Shown here piece by piece: positions 30,754-35,475 of a DNA stretch of 35,475 nucleotides. The notes beneath the pieces are model-generated. The model did no database searches, was not told the origin of the DNA, and saw only the letters and a program-made list of their open reading frames with translations. A program made the position numbers and the translations under genes. The DNA comes from Planctomycetota bacterium (GTDB taxonomy: Bacteria; Planctomycetota; Phycisphaerae; UBA1845; Fen-1342). Every line of letters starts with the position of its first letter. The first letter of the stretch is position 1. The stretch spans positions 1-35,475 of the forward strand of contig JAHJAR010000012.1 of the NCBI GenBank assembly GCA_018814045.1, given 5' to 3'.

Positions 30754-33180
30754 ATGAATCCGTCCGCTCCACGGGACAACGCGGAAGCCGATGAGCGCGT
30801 GCTTGCACTCGTGGACGAGTTTCTAGAACGCCGCGAGGCCGGTGAGGACCTCACGCCGGAGGGCTTTGCGGCCGAACACCCCGAAGTGGCCGAGCAGTTG
30901 CGGCCCTACTTGGCCGGAGTGCTGCTAATCGACCGGGCCTGCGAACTGGGGAGCGACAATGCCACGGGGAAGCTCGCGCCCGGGCAAACCGAGCTGCCGG
31001 CCATCGAGGGCTATGAGCTCATCGAGGAAATCGGACGGGGCGGGATGGGCGTCGTCTACAGGGCCCTGCAAGTTTCCACCAAGCGTATTGTCGCGCTCAA
31101 GGTCATGCTGGCGGGCGCATTCGCTTCTCGGTCGGCCCGGCGCCGGTTTGAGCGCGAGGTGGAGTTGGCCGCCAGGTTGCGACACCAGAACATCGTCACA
31201 GTGCTCGAAGGTGGGCACGTTGCCGATCGGCCATACTTCGCCATGGAGTATGTGTCCGGCACCCAACTTGGCCGCTACTTGTCCCAGGCGCTTCCTGATC
31301 TGCGCAGCACACTGAAAATGTTCGAGCGCATCTGTGAAGCCGTGGACTACGCCCATCAACGCGGCGTGATCCACCGCGACCTGAAGCCCGCCAACGTGTT
31401 AATCGATGACGAGGGCGAGCCGCGCATCCTGGATTTCGGCTTGGCCAAGCCCTGCGAGCGGGCCGGCGTGGAGGAGGGCCTGACGCCGCAAGTCGCCCCG
31501 CATGGGCTCGTTATGGGCACGCTCTTCTATCTTTCGCCGGAGCAGGCGGTCGGCGTACCCGAGGAGATCGATGTTCGCACTGATGTGTACGCGCTGGGCG
31601 TGACGCTATTCGAGGCGCTGACCGGGTCGTTGCCGTTTGATACGAGCGGCCGGCCGGCAGAGGTCATCCAGCGTTTGCTGGAAACCCCTCCCACCCCACC
31701 GTCGTCGTTGTCAACGCGGGTGGATGCCGAACTGGAAACGGTCATCCTCAAGGCGTTGGAGAAGGACAAGGCGCGACGCTACCAGTCCGCCCGGGAGATG
31801 GCCGACGACATCCACCGGTACCTCGAGGGCGAGCCGATTCGCGCCCGACAGTCGAGCAGCCTCTATGTCCTGCGCAAGAAGCTGCGTAAGCATCGTCTTG
31901 CTGCCGGCGTGGGCATGGCGGCCGTAGCGCTCGGCGTGCTCGGACTGCTTGGTGGTACGTGGTGGAAGGCGCGTGAGGTGGCGCGCGCACGCCGGGATGC
32001 GCTGGGTACCCAGCAGGGCTTGGAGAGTCAGGCACCGAGTCTTTATCTCGGACCGGCACAATCCCTCTTCGAGCGACACCCGGAACTGCCGGAAGCCGCG
32101 CTCGTGCAGGCCCAGGCGCTCCACCGGCGGGCCGAGGTATCCTATGAGGCGCTCCTGTTCCTCAAAGACGTGCTGACGGACAATCCCTCACGCTGGGCCT
32201 GCCGCGCCCTGCTGGCGGAGTTTTACCAGGCGGCCGGCAACACCGCGCAGGCCGATGCGCTGCGCATGCGCGCCTTGCGCGAAGCGCCCGACACGGCCGA
32301 GGCCTGGTACCTGCGTTCGTTCGCCACGCTCGACCCGCAACGTGCAGTGCAGTATGCGCAGGAAGCAGTCGCGCGCGACCCGGCACACGTGTTGGCCTGG
32401 CAGCGGCTGACCCAACTGCGCCTGGATACCGGCGATCTTGACGGGGCGCTGTCCGGTGCAAAGACGCTCATTGAACTGGGCGCGGCGGTCTCTCGTTGGA
32501 CCTTCTTCAGAGGGGTTGTCTTTGCCAGACAAGGCCGCTTCCAGAAAGCGATCGAAGAGTACAGTCGTGTAAACGCCTATACGCACCTGGCACACACCTA
32601 CCGCCGCATTAAGGAATACGACAAGTCCGTCGAATGCTACGGGAAGGCGCTGACAGGTAGTGGCGACACAGCAGGCGCGATGTGGCACTACTATCAGCGG
32701 GCCACGCCGCTGTGGATCCTGGGCCGCACCGATGAGGCCCTCGCGGATTATGAGCGTTTCCGCATTCAGTACGGCCGGCCGTGGTATTCCGATGCCCGGG
32801 CGTTTCTCATCCTCCAGCAGCTCGGCCGCCCGGACGAGGCCCAGCGAATACTGGAAAGCGCCCGGCGGGAGGTGCAGGAAGCCTGGCTGCGGCAGATTCT
32901 CCGCTGCCTGGCCGGCCAACTCAGCCCCGACGAGCTGGTCGCCGACGGCCGTGCTCGCAACAACCCGGAGCAGCTCTGCGAAGCCTACTACTACGCCGGT
33001 GAGGTCCACCTACTGATGGATGACCGCGCGGAAGCCCGTGAGTACTTCCAGCTATGCGTGCAGACCGGCGTCGAGTTTGATCCGGACTCCGGCATGGGCA
33101 CTCCCATGAACGAGTGGGAACTGGCCCGGTGGCGGCTGGACACTCTTCCTGCCGACAAGAGCGCCACCTCCCATCCCTGA
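30754..33180 (+). CDS. Ser/Thr protein kinase with TPR-like C-terminus
   Basis: An 808-residue membrane kinase from ATG 30754. The N-terminal 80 residues (DERVLALVDEFLERREAGEDLTPEGFAAEHPEVAEQLRPYLAG) are the helical lead usual in planctomycete kinases. Kinase domain about 87-355: glycine loop GRGGMG, K116 in VALKVM, HRDLKPAN (207-214), DFG (227-229), GTLFYLSPEQ. A membrane helix at about 381-403 separates it from a 400-residue helical-repeat part of TPR type (QALHRRAEVSYEALLFLKD, NTAQADALRMRALREAPDTAEAWYLRS, RFQKAIEEYSRV, EYDKSVECYGKAL). Paired divergently with the sigma gene. The partner or ligand is unknown. An untranslated leader exists; the ribosome site GACGGG is weak. Confidence 0.92.
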   Translation: MNPSAPRDNAEADERVLALVDEFLERREAGEDLTPEGFAAEHPEVAEQLRPYLAGVLLIDRACELGSDNATGKLAPGQTELPAIEGYELIEEIGRGGMGVVYRALQVSTKRIVALKVMLAGAFASRSARRRFEREVELAARLRHQNIVTVLEGGHVADRPYFAMEYVSGTQLGRYLSQALPDLRSTLKMFERICEAVDYAHQRGVIHRDLKPANVLIDDEGEPRILDFGLAKPCERAGVEEGLTPQVAPHGLVMGTLFYLSPEQAVGVPEEIDVRTDVYALGVTLFEALTGSLPFDTSGRPAEVIQRLLETPPTPPSSLSTRVDAELETVILKALEKDKARRYQSAREMADDIHRYLEGEPIRARQSSSLYVLRKKLRKHRLAAGVGMAAVALGVLGLLGGTWWKAREVARARRDALGTQQGLESQAPSLYLGPAQSLFERHPELPEAALVQAQALHRRAEVSYEALLFLKDVLTDNPSRWACRALLAEFYQAAGNTAQADALRMRALREAPDTAEAWYLRSFATLDPQRAVQYAQEAVARDPAHVLAWQRLTQLRLDTGDLDGALSGAKTLIELGAAVSRWTFFRGVVFARQGRFQKAIEEYSRVNAYTHLAHTYRRIKEYDKSVECYGKALTGSGDTAGAMWHYYQRATPLWILGRTDEALADYERFRIQYGRPWYSDARAFLILQQLGRPDEAQRILESARREVQEAWLRQILRCLAGQLSPDELVADGRARNNPEQLCEAYYYAGEVHLLMDDRAEAREYFQLCVQTGVEFDPDSGMGTPMNEWELARWRLDTLPADKSATSHP

Positions 33181-33412
33181 AGAAAAATCCGCGAAAGCGC
33201 GTCGTCCAGCGGCGCTGCGCGCGTATTACGCCGTGGCGGGCCGCGGGCCCGTCGCCGAGCCGGTCGCTCGGCTGGCGAAGAAGTACCTCGGAAAGGAGGT
33301 CACAGCCATGAACGCGCACCGTTCCGCGCAGAGGGATGTTCGTCAAGGAGAGCTGTTGATGGGCGGCAGCCGCCCGGCAAACGGTCAGGTGTACTTAACA
33401 AGGAGAACTCAC

Positions 33413-34525
33413 ATGAACGGCAGAATCGCAAGCATGGCATGCGTATGGATTGCCGTGGCCGTGCTCGGCGGCGCTCCCGCTGCTTACGGCGATGGTCCGA
33501 TCGTGGCCTGGGGACACGACTACTCCGGCCAATGCGGCGTGCCGCCACCGAACGAGAGCTTCGTGGCGGTCGCCGCGGGCTCAAGTCACAGTCTTGGTCT
33601 GAAGGCCGATGGCTCGATCGTGGCCTGGGGCGACAATATATTCGGCCAGTGCGACGTGCCGACGCCGAACACGAGCTTCGTGGCGGTTGCAGCGTGCACG
33701 TGGCATAATCTCGGCCTGAAGGCCGACGGCTCGATCGTAGCATGGGGGCGAAACGAGTATGGCGAGTGCACCGTGCCTTCGCCGAACACGAACTTCGTAG
33801 CAGTTGCGGCTGGTGGTAGCCATAGCCTCGGCCTGAAGGCCGACGGCTCGATCGTCGGGTGGGGCTGGAACTACTACTACCAGTGCACCCCACCTGCGCC
33901 GAACACGGGCTTCGTGGCGGTCGCGGCGGGCTCTAACCACAGTCTCGGTTTGAAGACTGACGGTTCGATCGTGGCCTGGGGACAGAACGACGTCGACCAG
34001 TGCAGTGTGCCTTGGCCGAACACGAGCTTCGTCGGAATCGCGGCCGGTGTTGGTCATAGCCTCGGCTTGAAGGCCGGCGGCGCGATCGTGGCCTGGGGTA
34101 CAAACTGGGCCGGCCAGTGCAACGTACCCTCGCCGAATGCGAGCTTCGCGGCGGTTGCAGCAGGTCATAACCACAGTCTCGGCCTGAAAACCGACGGCTC
34201 GATCGTCGCGTGGGGAGACAACAACCGGGGCCAATGCGACGTGCCGGCGCCGAACGCAGGATTCGAAGCAGTCGCGGGAGGTGGGTCGCACAGCCTCGCT
34301 ATCAGAACTGGCGGACACAGTCGCGGCGACCTGAACTGCGACGGTGCGGTCAACGGCTTTGACATTGACCCATTCGTGCTCGTGCTCAATGCCACGCCGC
34401 CAGATTACCTGGAATACTACGCCGCGTACCCCGACTGCGATCACATGCTCGCCGACTGCAACGACGATGGCCTGGCCAACGGCTTCGACATCGACTCGTT
34501 CATTGCCCTGCTTGGCGGCGGGTAG
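33413..34525 (+). CDS. RCC1-repeat protein with C-terminal dockerin
   Basis: A 370-residue secreted protein from ATG 33413, with AAGGAG upstream and a good signal peptide (MACVWIAVAVLGGAPAAYG). Seven or eight RCC1-type units of 40 residues follow, built on GSIVAWG-x-N-x-x-GQC-x-VP-PN-x-x-F-x-AVAAG-x-x-HSLGLK-x-D, forming a propeller. The end is a type I dockerin: GDLNCDGAVNGFDIDPFVL and DCNDDGLANGFDIDSFIALL, with two calcium-binding loops. An ATG at 33308 in the same frame has an even better AAAGGAGGT, but would put 35 residues before the signal peptide. Dockerin modules in planctomycetes probably mediate extracellular assembly, though no cohesin is visible here. Confidence 0.9.
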   Translation: MNGRIASMACVWIAVAVLGGAPAAYGDGPIVAWGHDYSGQCGVPPPNESFVAVAAGSSHSLGLKADGSIVAWGDNIFGQCDVPTPNTSFVAVAACTWHNLGLKADGSIVAWGRNEYGECTVPSPNTNFVAVAAGGSHSLGLKADGSIVGWGWNYYYQCTPPAPNTGFVAVAAGSNHSLGLKTDGSIVAWGQNDVDQCSVPWPNTSFVGIAAGVGHSLGLKAGGAIVAWGTNWAGQCNVPSPNASFAAVAAGHNHSLGLKTDGSIVAWGDNNRGQCDVPAPNAGFEAVAGGGSHSLAIRTGGHSRGDLNCDGAVNGFDIDPFVLVLNATPPDYLEYYAAYPDCDHMLADCNDDGLANGFDIDSFIALLGGG

Positions 34526-34575
34526 GCTTACATTGAACGAGCCCAGCCGCCGCAAAGACAATCCGTAAAGCGCTT

Positions 34576-34614
34576 GACGCCCCGAGAGTGCCAGAAAGGC
34601 ACTCTCGGGGCGTC
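34576..34614 (+). terminator. Strong hairpin after the dockerin gene
   Basis: A perfect 17-bp stem (34576-34592 with 34598-34614, GACGCCCCGAGAGTGCC) with loop AGAAA, 50 bases after the stop. No T-run follows on either side, so it may end transcription in another way or protect the mRNA 3' end. Confidence 0.65.
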
Positions 34615-34811
34615 TGCGCGCCGCTACGGTCCGCGGCCGAGCCGGTCCGGGTCGGTGTCGGACGTTACCGCGGTTCACAGCGAGGGGGGGCGCCGGACGA
34701 TGCGTCGGCGTGTTTCCCCGCGGTGCACTGATTCCCGGTGGCTGGTACAAGCCCAGGTACAGGCGTTCGACATGTCGGCACTGGGACTTGGCAGACGAGC
34801 GGCCTTGCCGG

Positions 34812-35475
34812 ATGATGTCGGCGATGGATGAACCGGGGCGAGTCAGACAGGTCCAGCTCGCGGCACAGGGCGACGCCGAGGCGCTCCAACGGCTGATCGT
34901 ACACTACCACCCCCCCTTGCGTACGCTGCTGGATGCCCGGCTAAGCACCGCTCTGCGGCGGTACATCGATCCCGACGACATCTTGCAGGAAGCCTATGTT
35001 GCCGCGTTTCAGGCGCTGAGGAGTCGCTCTGGCAGGGCGAAGAGAGGCGCCGGGAGCAGCGGTGAGCAGGCAGACGAAGCCGCCGATACGCCGGCAACAT
35101 CGGCGGGGCGCCCGGCGAAAGAGAGTGATGACGGGAGCGCGATAAGCCACGCCTTCGACAGTCCCGAGAGTTTCTTCAACTGGCTGGCGACGATCGCCAT
35201 CAACCGCCTGAAGGACCAGCAGCGTGCCTGGCAGCGTCAGAAACGCGACGTCCGGCGGCAAGCCAGCGCGTCGCCCGGGCTGTCCGCCTCGTACCTGACC
35301 CTGGCGGGCCAACTCAGCGCTGGCCAGCCCACGCCCAGCCGCCAGCTCGCCACCGACGAAGCCATCGCGGCGGTCATGTCGTCGCTGGCCCGGCTGACCG
35401 CGGAGCAGCGGGCCGTGATTCGGCTGCGTTACCTGGAGGGGCGTTCGGTGGCGGAGGTCGCCGCCGCGCTTGACA
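34812..35475 (+). CDS. ECF sigma factor, 3' end outside window
   Basis: The frame opens at ATG 34812 (ATG 34824, reading MDEPGRVRQVQLAAQGD, is as likely) and is still open at the window end, 221 codons on. Region 2 reads DAEALQRLIVHYHPPLRTLLDARLSTALRRYIDPDDILQEAYVAAFQAL, then, after a long insert rich in G, S and A (about 50 residues, unusual), ESFFNWLATIAINRLKDQQRAWQRQKRD. Region 4 starts with LARLTAEQRAVIRLRYLEGRSVAEVAAAL. The PDDILQEAY and SFFNWL-type motifs place it with the planctomycete sigma factors, as a paralogue of the 29946 gene. It follows the hairpin at 34576 after about 200 bases without other features. Confidence 0.88.
   Translation, partial: MMSAMDEPGRVRQVQLAAQGDAEALQRLIVHYHPPLRTLLDARLSTALRRYIDPDDILQEAYVAAFQALRSRSGRAKRGAGSSGEQADEAADTPATSAGRPAKESDDGSAISHAFDSPESFFNWLATIAINRLKDQQRAWQRQKRDVRRQASASPGLSASYLTLAGQLSAGQPTPSRQLATDEAIAAVMSSLARLTAEQRAVIRLRYLEGRSVAEVAAALD

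Noticed and set aside
34576..34614. Canonical rho-independent terminator
   Set aside because: The stem is perfect but no T-run follows; kept only as a strong hairpin of probable terminator or mRNA-end function.

Overview
The window looks like a planctomycete chromosome, or a close relative in the PVC group. It is GC-rich and carries three ECF sigma factors of the planctomycete kind, two large Ser/Thr kinases each beside a sigma gene, PEP-CTERM proteins, an RCC1-repeat protein ending in a dockerin, and planctomycete-style tyrosine integrases. The species cannot be named from this sequence alone.

Left host part (1-6279). On the minus strand are a truncated secreted protein, a PEP-CTERM protein, and a tight four-gene run pyrK / PhnD-like lipoprotein / MBL-fold hydrolase / TrmO-like. 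Upstream is a candidate small RNA of about 100 nt (5090-5193, minus) with its own promoter and intrinsic terminator. A divergent promoter serves a MutT-type Nudix gene. An IS1595-type transposase is cut off exactly where a tRNA fragment begins.

Integrative island (6280-29720). The hub is an intact tRNA-Gly(TCC) at 15195-15267. Copies of its 5' half lie at 6280 and 9351, and a copy of its 3' half at 29677. These bound three tandem elements. C (6280-9396) is wrecked: an IS21-like end, a twice-frameshifted beta-helix gene and an integrase without its catalytic C-terminus. A (9351-15238, about 5.8 kb) is compact and looks intact: a 234-bp-repeat PEP-CTERM protein, a winged-helix protein, an iteron array, an operator over the first gene of a small DNA-binding operon, a replication-type helix-turn-helix protein, an XRE regulator and an integrase. 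B (15224-29720, about 14.5 kb) carries an integrase lacking its N-terminus, a roughly 1.2-kb hairpin-rich non-coding region followed by an unrecognised protein, a broken antitoxin, a sigma/kinase pair, a LysM/OmpA-type extracellular operon and an Asp-box lipoprotein.

Main discovery. In both A and B the integrase frame runs without a stop through the tRNA gene, sense in A and antisense in B. At the far end of each element, beside the displaced tRNA half, an orphan segment in the same frame encodes a related tail (W-P-x-L-P-x-x-I-R-R-A). Excision by recombination in the tRNA repeats would fuse integrase and tail in frame. Integration splits the gene and swaps its C-terminus. Two mirror-image elements showing the same arithmetic suggest an integrase switch controlled by integration state.

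Right host part (29721-35475). A sigma factor and a kinase-TPR gene are divergent, followed by the RCC1/dockerin protein, a strong hairpin, and a third sigma gene cut by the window end.
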